From positions 80,896,244 to 80,960,243 of the forward strand of contig CM024763.1 in NCBI GenBank assembly GCA_014218235.1: a DNA stretch of 64,000 bases, written 5' to 3'. The translations under genes were made by a program, and so were the position numbers. The stretch is from Colocasia esculenta. Its lineage: Eukaryota > Streptophyta > Magnoliopsida > Alismatales > Araceae. Of this stretch, positions 33,401-44,286 are shown one piece after another (positions within the stretch are counted from its first letter, which is position 1; each line of letters opens with the position of its first letter). The notes under the pieces were generated by a model that saw nothing but the letters and a program-made list of their open reading frames with translations, was not told the DNA's origin and made no database searches.

Positions 33401-33907
33401 TTTCCTCTTGTTCTGATTCTGAGCTTTAAGAATCTGAACTTGTGGCTTATTCATTATCCCATGCTACTGCCATTGCCTTCTTTTTGTACTTTCTGAACTT
33501 TCTTTCTTTACCTTTCTTTTTCTCATATTTTTTCAGCTGAATCTTTCTTCTTGAGCTTAGGACATTCTAATTTGTAATGTCCTGACTAATTGCATTCATA
33601 GCAAGTTGGTTCTTTCTTCTTTTCCTTTTTGAAGTATCTTTTTGAGCCAAACTTCTTCTTCTTTGCAAGAATCCTTTGAAGTTTTCTTGACAACATATCT
33701 TCATCATCACTATCATCTGATTTCTCTTTTGAATCCTCAAAGGAAGAAGAATATGTAGCTTTCAAAGCATTTGGCATTTTCTTTTTCTAAGAGCTTTCAG
33801 AAAATCTTTCCATGTTAATTTCATGAGCCATTAGAGAACCAATCAATTTATCAATAGAAATTTCTGTTAGATCATGTTCCTCTTTAATAGTAGTGACCTT
33901 AGGGGTT
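33401..33907 (-). pseudogene. gag: Element A gag, C-terminal part
   Basis: Reads PKVTTIKEEHDLTEISIDKL and IGSLMAHEINMERF directly from the B border, then SFEDSKEKSDDSDDEDMLSR and a zinc knuckle CYECN-x-SGHY...C with TAG in place of Gln. In gag proteins of this copia group the LIGSL block follows the UBN2 region found at 55210-55733. Confidence 0.85.
33903..33907. repeat. Target-site duplication of B, left copy
   Basis: GGGTT before TGAAAGG, matched exactly at 55205-55209. Confidence 0.9.
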
Positions 33908-34470
33908 TGAAAGGTTGCAGAATTCCCTATATGGTAATATAGAAGGGGGGGGGGGGTTGAATAGATTACTGTCAATTAATTAAAATTCTTATCACCTTCT
34001 TTTTGCGAAGACACAGACTGTAGAAACTGTAACAAACTTTGAACTAAACTTTGACGTATGTGAACTGACAATAGATGAAGTAACAATCTATCAAACGTGC
34101 GTAGAGACAACGTGCCTACCAACATCTATCGTGGAAACATGCAAACCATAGGACACGGATTTTTAACGTGGTTCAGAGTACACAACTTGTGTATCCTACG
34201 TCCACGGTCCACACACACACGCAGAAACGACTGCTTTCAACTAGTTCGTGACTACAACGCACACACACGAGATGTCTGATGTGCAACCACGATCAGAACA
34301 ACTCAAAACCACGTGATTCAAGCACAAGGTCACTTGAAACACAATCACACACACACACATAATAGAAAAGTGAAAACTGGAAGAGTTTTGAGTGGAAAGA
34401 ATGAATCCTGATTGAGAACTCTTCTGGAGAACGTCTGGATGGAGTTCAAACTTCGTCTTGATAACCTTGG
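33908..34470 (-). repeat. B 3' LTR, distal piece
   Basis: Matches 53929-54488 and ends at the CTTGG target copy of L. It has a G run at about 33944-33955, longer than in the other LTR. The (AC)n stretches near 34207-34270 occur in both LTRs. Confidence 0.92.
34466..34470. repeat. Target-site duplication of L, left copy
   Basis: CTTGG before TGTCTTGCCC, repeated at 42743-42747. Confidence 0.9.
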
Positions 34471-37400
34471 TGTCTTGCCCCGCCAATTTAGCAGCGGAAT
34501 AAATCGGGGAGGCATGAACAACGAGTATGGTAACGTAAATTGCGCATACATTCGCAAATATCAGAGCATCTAATGAACAATAATTGTAATAAAACTCCTC
34601 ATTTTATTGATAATTCATCTAAACTATTACAATCACTAATTCAGAGCCAAAACATAGGGCTCAATAACATAATTACATTGGAAATGATAACTAAGCAACT
34701 AATTATCTAGACTCTATGATACTAAAGACATTCCATCGCTATGACTCCAGGACGCTCATCACTCCAGTCCAATCCCGTTGTTGTGTGTAAGGTCATCATC
34801 TGACTTACCTGAAACACATTAAATAAAGATGCAGGATGAGTGAATAACGCTCAGTAGGACTTAATATCTCATGTAAACAAGCAGGCTTAAAGTGTTTAAC
34901 CTTTTATCAAGCAGGATAACTAACATGAACGAGCAAGTACGAGAACGATCAGGTATAGTCGTGTCAGTAAGATCACAAGACAAGAATACCTTCATAGGTA
35001 ACAAGTACAAAAGATTTGGCCATATTTCAGGTTAACAAGTAATTGCACAGCAGTGCACAAGTCACGATAGCAAGTAAAGCAAGTAACATGTGTTTGGTCG
35101 ATCATTTTATCAACCACAAGTCAAGTATCATGCGCAGGAATGTTTGTGAATTGTCTTAGATTAAATCTTGAGAGTCATGCGTTTGGTGTATGCCATCACC
35201 TGATCATTAGACCCCCGCGAGTTATAGCCTTTCAGGTGCTCCTCCCAAGGACCAGATCGGGCCCTTATAATGTTGCCTAGCATAGTCATGTTTTTATCTT
35301 AGACAATCACAAAATGGCCAAGAGAGTACCAAAAATAGATGAGAGTAGTAGATGAACTAGAAGAGAGTGTAGAGAGAACGTGAACAGATGAGAGTATCGA
35401 GATAGTAGATGAGATAGGGACATTTCCGTAAAATGACGAGAAACACACGATAGTAACGGTTGCACGGCACCAGGTCGGGTACCGGCAGTCTGGTAGAAGT
35501 CACAACCGCCCACTACCCGTGCTATGAACACAGGCTAGATGGTCCGGCGTGATCGCAAGATAAGGAGAGAACATTAAGGCCATGGATCGTACTAATCCCT
35601 AAGGTGTAACAGGTTTTAGGGTACAACCAGCTCGTTGACTAAGGACGTGCGCCAAAGCCAAGAAGACTTACGGAGGTCTTGACAAGGAGTCCCTAGTCCA
35701 GTCGAGAGTATTCCCGGTGGAGAGGTGGTCCAAGTCAAGGGAGAGTGTGTAGAAAACAGGTCCGTCGTGCCTCGAGTGCTCGAAGGCCGAGGGAAAACGG
35801 TAACGGTAGATAAAATGCGCGAGTCAAAGGGAAACAATTGTATTTAAACAAAATAGGGTAATTTAATCATTTATTTTGATAATTTACCGAATACATTATT
35901 GCATAATTTATCAAGGTCAAATGGCAATTTACAATGTTATGTGTGTGCAAGTGTAAAGAAATCTTGAGGATATGACAAGTCGTGCAAATGTCATTTTTAA
36001 ATAATTGAATTTATATCATTAATGTCATTTATTAATTTACCAAGTTGAATTAACTATAACATGAGTTAATCCTGGCTAAATAAATGGTATATAGCTTAAA
36101 GAACAGGGCATATGCAAAATTTTCAATTTTGGTCGATTTCTTGAAAACGCGGCGGACCTACCCGTCGCGTTTCAAGTCGCGACGGGGCGGTCGGGCGCGA
36201 CATGGGACCTGGCCGGTCTGGCCCGGTCCGGGGTGAATCCTGGCGGCTCGTGCCATCGCGTTCTTGATGCGACTTCAATGGCCGGCGCGACCCCACTGTT
36301 ATCGCGGCGGGTCGCGCCGTCGCGATAACAGGTGGGTTTGCTCTTTTCCCTTTTTCTCAGAGCGAGTCCTCTGTGATACAGGGATGTTGTAAATTCCATA
36401 TAAAATAGTACGATGATCTAAAAAGCATGAAACCAGTTTTAAACGAAAGTAGACATGTATATCTATCAACAAGCATGATTAATTTGAAAATAGACAAGGT
36501 TTAGAGAAGCATTGATTAAGTTACTTTTCGGTAACCTAAACAGGCACAGTCAGAGTTCAACAAATTAATTAGAGATGAATACATGATGAAAAATTATGAA
36601 ACCAGCGGCGTTTGAAAGCTAACATGTAGTAGTATTTATGATAATTTTATGAGGGAATGATGTCAAGCGTGCACGATATTAAAAAAGAAACAACGAGGGT
36701 CGAGTGCACAGATCTAACAGATATTCAATGATTTAATTCTCCCTTATGGGAGATCAAAATCAAGCAAGACTAGGGGCGTTTGAAAGATAGTATGATGTAG
36801 TATCACTGAGAATTTTATCATGGCATGAGAACAAGTACATGCGGGGAATTAGAGAAAACATGAGATTTCAGGTTTATGGTACAGCAGGACTTCACGAATT
36901 AAATTCGCCCAAATGTGTGAACGAAATACCACGAAACCATAGGACTTTTGAAGAGGTACATGAAGGATATCTAGGGGAATTATTTCACGATTTTTTCTTG
37001 AGAGATTGCCTACCTTTTTCGTGGAGCAAGAAAACCTAGTTTGGATGACGAAAATCCGAAAACCCTTCTTGTTCTAGCCTCCTCCTCCTTATTCCTTTGT
37101 CTCCAGCCCTTCTCCTCTTTCTCCAGAGCTCTAGCCACGAAAATGGGTTGTTAATGCTGAGTCTTTTGGTGTATATGGCCAACTATAGGAGTCCTAGTCA
37201 TTATAAGAGTCCTCATTTCCATTAAACTCTAAATTTCCTTCTTTATCTCCCACTTTCTCTTATTTATCCACCTAATATGGCTAGGGAGAGAGTTAATTTC
37301 GTGGCCAAAGGGTTAGGGTGGTGTAAGGACTCTTATTTAAAATATATATGTTATTTAGCATTTATCTTAACCCTTTCCTATTTATTAAATTAATTAGGTA

Positions 37401-38131
37401 CAAATTTTCACCTATTTACCTCTCATTCCATGATGGGCCAACACTAATTGGGCCCAATATATTAGGTTTGGGTCATTAGAATAACCCATTAATAATTTAG
37501 TTAATGGGTATCACTTTAATTTCCTTTTATTCCATGTATTCTCCCTTTATTCTCATTAAATCCATTTATCATATTTATTCAATTGATTTCCTATTTTAAT
37601 TCAATTCAATATTTTTTTAGCCAAATATTTCTGACTTTTATTCATCTCTTAGGCTCTTGCTTTTGGCCCAACATCTCACGCGGGCTTAATTGTACAACCC
37701 ATGTACTTAATTTACTTAATGAGTTTTAATTATCCTTTCATTCGATAATAGATTCATGGGCCAAAATTGTCCATTGATCCAATTATCATAAGGCGCTATC
37801 ACCCTATATTATTTAAAGTCTACCCACATATTTATTTTCATTTATAATCCACTTTGGCACATAAAATAATAGGTTCTTCGACTTATTCCTTAATTATGCT
37901 AATAAGTCGCATAAATTCTTAAACTAAGTCCAACGAATTTTCTATGCCCAAATTTCATGATGGATCATTAGAGAACATTATTTAAAGTGTAATTATTATT
38001 TTTATGAAATTTTTATAGGGGTTTATACGCATGCAATAATGATGAGTACCGTTTTAACTAATTGAATTTATTAATTGATAAATTTTCAATTTATCCATAA
38101 TTTTAATTAATGAATTTTCTGGGGTACTACA
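34471..38131 (-). repeat. L 3' LTR (3661 bp)
   Basis: AT-rich overall with a CpG-dense island at 36145-36335. Differences from the other LTR are few single bases and short indels. No gene; frames such as 36172-36399 are the CpG island read by chance. A weak TATA-like site (35264-35270, minus) sits in TTATAAGGGCCCG. Confidence 0.93.
36145..36335. other. CpG-dense island in L LTR (also 40755-40945)
   Basis: Dense GTCGCGAC, GCGGCGG and GGCGCGAC motifs in a sequence otherwise rich in A and T. The same island occurs in the other LTR, and a weaker version in solo LTR S near 45420-45610. Confidence 0.75.
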
Positions 38132-38144
38132 TCCTCCCCCACTT
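38132..38144 (-). other. L polypurine tract
   Basis: AAGTGGGGGAGGA on the minus strand, directly before the LTR start TGTAG. Confidence 0.85.
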
Positions 38145-38241
38145 AAATAGAATTTGGTTCCCAAATTCATATGATATGATACGATTACCTATCTACTCGG
38201 ACTATTTCATTCCATCGTCTCCCCCACTTAAGACTTTGCTA

Positions 38242-38945
38242 TCAAGAAAATGATATGAATTTAACTAAGGGTTTAGTGATGATACCTTGTCTATCTTTAT
38301 TGGCATGATTTATATCCACAAGAGCTTGTAACTGTTGTTGGCATGGAGTTTGGTTCTTCTTTATTGGGCAATCGATGATGCGATGTTGTTGGCTTCCACA
38401 ACGCAAACATCTGCCCAATTTTTTCCAACAATTATCAATTCGATGCCCTGACTTTTTACAAAATTTACAAAATTCCTTCCGCTTCACTTCTCCTTTCATT
38501 CTCTTATCATCGTTTGGTTGATTTTCTATTATCATAGGGCTGAGATCCTTGGCGTTAGTGTGTGGTTCTTCTAGAAGAGGGCAGTCTTGTATCCGATGCT
38601 CCAAACTGCCACATCGCAAACATGCTCATACTTTCCGCCAGCATTCCTTAGTCACATGACCTGGCTTGCTACAATGAAGGCAGATGATCTTGCTATGTTT
38701 CTTTGTGTGTTCACCTTCTTATCTTGGCTGTATCTTTTCTTCTCGTTCTTTTTAGCTGCTTTTCCAATCTTCTTAGTCGTCCTCAAGGCTCCTTTCAGCA
38801 ATTGGGCGACTTTCTGACATGCCTGGACTAACTTTCGAGTTGACCTCATTTCGTCTTGTAGGGGCATACGTTCGGCGTCCATTAAGAGTTCCTTTAAGAA
38901 TAGGGTTGGCATTAGGGTGCTAAAGTAATACTTAAGTTGATACAT
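38242..38945 (-). pseudogene. gag: L gag remnant with four CCHC zinc knuckles
   Basis: The upper frame (38945-38652) gives a basic gag tail (ACQKVAQLLKGALRTTKKIG, KAAKKNEKKRYSQDKKVN). After a shift follow CLHCSKPGHVTKEC-W, a TGA, CLRCGSLEHRIQDC, then further on CKFCKKSGHRIDNC-W and CLRCGSQQHRIIDC. All four fit C-x2-C-x4-H-x4-C. They form two copies of a two-knuckle module. Nucleocapsid knuckles bind the element RNA during packaging. Capsid, protease and polymerase are absent. Confidence 0.8.
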
Positions 38946-39063
38946 ATATATAGATAATGTATTCAGATCTTAACCATGGTTCTACCCAATCCTCACATAG
39001 GTATGGAATTTAGACTCTAAGTCAAGTCAGGTCAAACCAAGATCATCCTATACTTAAGAATAA

Positions 39064-39080
39064 CCTAGGCTCTGATACCA
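39064..39080 (-). promoter_or_regulatory. L primer-binding site (initiator Met tRNA)
   Basis: TGGTATCAGAGCCTAGG on the minus strand, two bases inside the 5' LTR. TGGTATCAGAGC is the standard plant initiator-Met tRNA primer site. Confidence 0.92.
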
Positions 39081-39082
39081 AC

Positions 39083-42000
39083 TGTCATGCCCCGCCAATT
39101 TAGCAGCGGAATAAATCGGGGAGGCATGAACAACGAGTATGGTAACGTAAATTGCGCATACATTCGCAAATATCAGAGCATCTAATGAACAATATTTGTA
39201 ATAAAACTCCTCATTTTATTGATAATTCATCTAAACTATTACAATCACTAATTCAGAGCCAAAACATAAGGCTCAATAACATCATTACATTGGAAATGAT
39301 AACTAAGCAACTAATTATCTAGACTCTATGATACTAAAGACATTCCATAGCTATGACTCCAGGACGCTCATCACTCCAGTCCAATCCCGTTGTTGTGTGT
39401 AAGGTCATCATCTGACTTACCTGAAACACATTAAATAAAGATGCAGGATGAGCGAATAACGCTCAGTAGGACTTAATATCTCATGTAAACAAGCAGGCTT
39501 AAAGTGTTTAACCTTTTATCAAGCAGGATAACTAACAGGAACGAGCAAGTACGAGAACGATCAGGTATAGTCGTGTCAGTAAGATCACAAGACAAGAATA
39601 CCTTCATAGGTAACAAGTACAAAAGATTTGGCCATATTTCAGGTTAACAAGTAATTGCGCAGCAGTGCACAAGTCATGATAGCAAGTAAAGCAAGTAACA
39701 TGTGTTTGGTCGATCATTTTATCAACCACAAGTCAAGTATCATGCGCAGGAATGTTTGTGAATTGTCTTAGATTAAATCTTGAGAGTCATGCATTTGGTG
39801 TATGCCATCACCTGATCATTAGACCCCCGCGAGTTATAGCCTTTCAGGTGCTCCTCCCAAGGACCAGTTCGGGCCCTTATAATGTTGCCTAGCATAGTCA
39901 TGTTTTTATCTTAGACAATCACAAAATGGCCAAGAGAGTACCAAGAATAGATGAGAGTAGTAGATGAACTAGACAAGAGTGTAGAGAGAACGTGAACAGA
40001 TGAGAGTATCGAGATAGTAGATGAGATAGGGACATTTTCGTAAAATGACGAGAAACACACGATAGTAACGGTTGCAAGGCACTAGGTCGGTACCGGCAGT
40101 CTGTTAGAAGTCACAACCGCCCACTACCCGTGCTATGAACACAGGCTAGATGGTCTGACGTGATCGCAAGATAAGGAGAGAACACTAAGGCCATGGATCG
40201 TACTAATCCCTAAGGTGTAACAGGTTTTAGGGTACAACCAGCTCGTTGACTAAGGACGTGCGCCAAAGCCAAGAAGACTTACGGAGGTCTTGACAAAGAG
40301 TCTCTAGTCCAGTCGAGAGTATTCCCGGTGGAGAGGTGGTCCAAGTCAAGGGAGAGTGTGTAGAAAACGGGTCCGTCGTGCCTCGAGTGCTCGAAGGCCG
40401 AGGGAAAACGGTAACGGTAGATAAAATGCGCGAGTCAAAAAGGAAACAATTGTATTTAAACAAAATAGGGTAATTTAATCATTTATTTTGATAATTTACC
40501 GAATACATTATTGCATAATTTATCAAGGTCAAATGGCAATTTACAATGTTATGTGTGTGCAAGTGTAAAGAAATCTTGAGGATATGACAAGTCGTGCAAA
40601 TGTCATTTTTAAATAATTTGAATTTATATCATTAATGTCATTTATTAATTTACCAAGTTAAATTAACTATAACATGAGTTAATCCTGGCTAAATAAAGGG
40701 TATATAGCTTAAAGAACAGGGCATATGCAAAATTTTCAATTTGGTCGATTTCTTGAAAACGCGGCGGACCTACCCGTTGCGTTTCAAGTCGCGACGGGGC
40801 GGTCGGGCGCGACATGGGACCTGGCCGGTCTGGCCCGGTCCGGGGTGAATCGCGGAGGCTCGTGCCGTCGCGTTCTTGACGCGACGTCAATGGCCGGCGC
40901 GACCCCACTGTTATCGCGGCGGGTCGCGCCGTCGCGATATAGGTGGGTTTGCTCTTTTCCCTTTTTCTCAGAGCGAGTCCTCTGTGATACAGGGACGTTG
41001 TAAATTCCATATAAAATAGTACGATGATCCAAAAGCATGAAACCAGTTTTAAACGAAAGTAGACATGTATATCTATCAACATGCACGATTAATTTGAAAA
41101 TAGACAAGGTTTAGAGAATCATTGATTATGTTAATTTTCGGTAACCTAAACAGGCGCAGTCAGAGTTCAACGAATTAATTAGAGATGAATACATGATGAA
41201 ACATTATGAAACCAGCGGCGTTTGAAAGCTAACATGTAGTAGTATTTATGGTAATTTTATGAGGGAATGATGTCAAGTGTGCCCGATATTAAAAAAGAAA
41301 CAACGAGGGTCGAGTGCACAGATCTAACAGATATTCAAAGATTTAATTCTCTCTTATGGGAGATCGAAATCAAGCAAGATTAGGGGCGTTTGAAAGATAT
41401 TATGATGTAGTATCACTGAGAATTTATCATGGTATGAGAACAAGTACATGCGGGGAATTAGAGAAAAAATGAGATTTCAGGTTTATGGTACAGCAGGAAT
41501 TCACGAATTAAATTCGCCCAAACGGGTGAACGAAATACCACGAAACATAGGGCTTTTGAAGAGGTACATGAAGGATACCTAGGGGAATTATTTCACGATT
41601 TTTTCTTGAGAGATCGCCTACCTTTTTCGTGGAGCAAGAAAACCCTAATTTGGATGACGAAAATCCGAAAACCCTTCTTGTTCTAGCCTCCTCCTCCTTG
41701 TTCCTTTGTCTCCAGCCCTTCTCCTCTTTCTCCAGAGCTCTAGCCATGAAAATGGGTTGCTAATGATGAGTTTTTTGGTGTATATGGCCAACTATCGGAG
41801 TCCTAGTCATTATAAGAGTCCTCCTTTCCATTAAACTCTAATTTCCTTCTTTATCTCCCACTTTCTCTTATTTATCCACCTAATATGGCTAGGGAGAGAG
41901 CTACTCTTGTGGCCAACGGGTTAGGGTGGTGTAAGGACTCTTATTTAAGATATATATGAGTTATTTAGCATTTATCTTAACCCTTTCCTATTTATTTAAT

Positions 42001-42742
42001 TAATTAAGTACGAATTTTCACCTATTTACCTCTCATTCCATGATGGGCCAACACTAATTGGGCCCAATATATTAGGTTTGGGTCATTAGAATAACCCATT
42101 AATAATTTAGTTTAATGGGTATCACTTTAATTTCCTTTTATTCCATGTATTCTCCATTTATTCTCATTAAATCCATTTATCATATTTATTCAATTGATTT
42201 CCTATTTTAATTCAATTCAATATTTTTTTAGCCAAATATTTCTGACTTTTATTCATCTCTTAGGCTCTTGCTTTTGGCCCAACATCTCACGCGGGCTTAA
42301 TTCTACAACCTATGTACTTAATTTACTTAATGAGTTTTAATTATCCTTTCATTCGATAATAGATTCATGGGCCAAAATTGTCCATTGATCCAATTATCAT
42401 AAGGCGCTATCACCCTATATTATTTAAAGTCTACCCACATATTTATTTTCATTTATATCCACTTTGGCACATAAAATAATAGGTTCTTCAACTTATTCCT
42501 TAATTATGCTAATAAGTCGCATAAATTCTTAAACTAAGTCCAACGAATTTTCTATGCCCAAATTTCATGATGGATCATTAGAGAACATTATTTAAAGTGT
42601 AATTATTATTTTTATGAAATTTTTATAGGGGTTTATACGCATGCAATAATGATGCGTACCGTTTTAACTAATTGAATTTATTAATTGATAAATTTTCAAT
42701 TTATCCATAATTTTTAATTAATGGATTTTCTGGGGTACTACA
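39083..42742 (-). repeat. L 5' LTR (3660 bp)
   Basis: Direct repeat of 34471-38131, ending TACTACA at the CTTGG copy. No gene inside. Confidence 0.93.
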
Positions 42743-43459
42743 CTTGGGTTGATGGAGAAGCTTGAATCCACAACGTATGGTCTTCAACTCTGCTAGAACA
42801 ACGGTTCTTTCTCTCTCTAAATAGCAGGGTGAAGCAGAGCAGCAGCAACAACTTCTTCTCTTATGTTTTTCTTAGGGTTTTTGGATGGTGGCTGCTTCTA
42901 TCGAGATTGATTCCAAAAAGTTCCTTTTATATGGGTGTTCAAGTATAGAGAGTCGTGGTAGAAGGAACACCCACATAGGAAAGATATGGAGATCTCGTAT
43001 TGAGATTCTGTTTACATCTGTCGACAGGCCTTTGGTCATCTGTCGACAGGTAGAAACAGATTTACATTTGCCAGAACTCTGAACTTTCGGGAAGGAGTTT
43101 TCTGTAGGTAGCTGTCGACGGTCGACTGGGGTCTGTCGATAGATGGCTATGTCCAGAACCTGGAGTTATCTGTCTGTAGTTGTCTGTCGACAGGCAGATG
43201 GGAGGCTATCGACAGGTGACTGATCTTTGTGCTTTTCTTGGTCTTTTGCTCTTGTTTTGGTGCATTATTTTTTTATAGAGTTTCACCTACATTTGAGACC
43301 ATTTTTAGTGAAGTAAGATAAACATTTAGATGATCAAACTTAACATTTGTCACTTTTATCAAGAATGGTACAATCATCAACTTGTGCTATTAATGAAATG
43401 CTCATTAAATACTCATCATAAAAAACAATCATTAGACATTCATCGATGTAGATCTAACA
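42743..43459 (-). repeat. B 3' LTR, proximal piece
   Basis: Starts with the second CTTGG copy and matches 54486-55204, ending TCTAACA. Joined to 33908-34470 it gives about 1275 bases, the length of the other LTR. It holds several CTGTCGACAG-type palindromes (43018-43215). A minus-strand TATAAAA lies at 42925-42931. Confidence 0.92.
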
Positions 43460-43475
43460 TTCTCCCCCTTTTTGA
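43460..43475 (-). other. B polypurine tract
   Basis: AAAAAGGGGGAGAA on the minus strand next to the LTR start TGTTAGATC. Confidence 0.8.
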
Positions 43476-44286
43476 TGATGACAAAATTATTCAATTAATG
43501 CACAATTGGAGGTTCGAAAATAGGACTGCCAGAGATGTGAAATCAACATACCGAGGTTGAACAAACTTGGTAAAAGATCCCTTAGCCCGTGTGAGTTTCA
43601 AACGGGGAGGAACAACGAGTTCGGGCAACCGATCATCCCGAAGCTTCGTCCGGCACTCAACAGGAGCCGGAAGTCTTCGCCGACTTGAGAGGAAGCAGGA
43701 CGATGACGGGAAGCCATCTTCTTCGCCTTGGAAGCCATGGAGAGGGCAAGAACGAAGTGAAGAGAAGGGATGAAGGGTAGAGAAAGATACACGGAAGAGA
43801 GATGGCAAGAGGGAGACAAGGTAGGGTTGGCATCCAAGAGGAGAAGGGTTTTTAGTTGGGGAGGGAAAGATGTAGATTTGGTGATGAAGAAGGAGGAAAG
43901 GGCGTGAGTGCCTTTTAAATAAGTTTGGATGGTATTAGAAAAGGGAAGGGTCCCACCAAATCAGCCCCAAAACGGCGTGTCCGTTGGACTTCCCAAGGCA
44001 GACTGCCGCCGGCTGTCGACAGATGCACCGGGGCATGTTGACAGGCACATACAGAAAATGTGCCAGAGTGGAATTTCTGAGGAATTTTCTGATGAACTTC
44101 TGAGCAAAGTGTATCCATTATATATATATAAGGTGGACAATGGGTGAACACACATTTTAAACTATCATAGACACTGATATGAAAGCAAGTATATGATCCC
44201 CAACTGGTTTAAACATAATACTCAAGGAGTTTCAAGTTGAGGCATGAAGAGAACATTTAACCATGACTGTATGAAAATACCATAAC
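43476..44286 (-). pseudogene. B 3' region with possible remnant of an extra ORF
   Basis: A minus-strand frame includes MASKAKKMASRHRPASSQVG and, in a neighbouring frame, AKGSFTKFVQPRYVDFTSLA. This resembles the start of the post-pol ORFs of related copia elements but has no recognised domain. GTCGACAG and TTGACAGG motifs occur near 44013-44045. Function unknown, low certainty. Confidence 0.35.

Larger units (their letters stand above)
34471..42742 (-). mobile_element. L: LARD-like gypsy derivative with 3.66-kb LTRs and 951-bp interior
   Basis: Two nearly identical long direct repeats (34471-38131, 39083-42742) flank 951 bases. In minus direction the LTR runs TGTAGTACCCC to GACA. A TGGTATCAGAGC primer site and an AAGTGGGGGAGGA polypurine tract sit exactly at the interior borders, and CTTGG is duplicated outside. 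The interior encodes only part of a gag nucleocapsid, so L cannot move without another element. The end sequences suggest a chromovirus-type parent (inference). Confidence 0.95.

Noticed and set aside
36172..36399. Arg-rich frames in the CpG island of the L LTR
   Set aside because: The same island in the other LTR encodes different frames; composition explains the openness.
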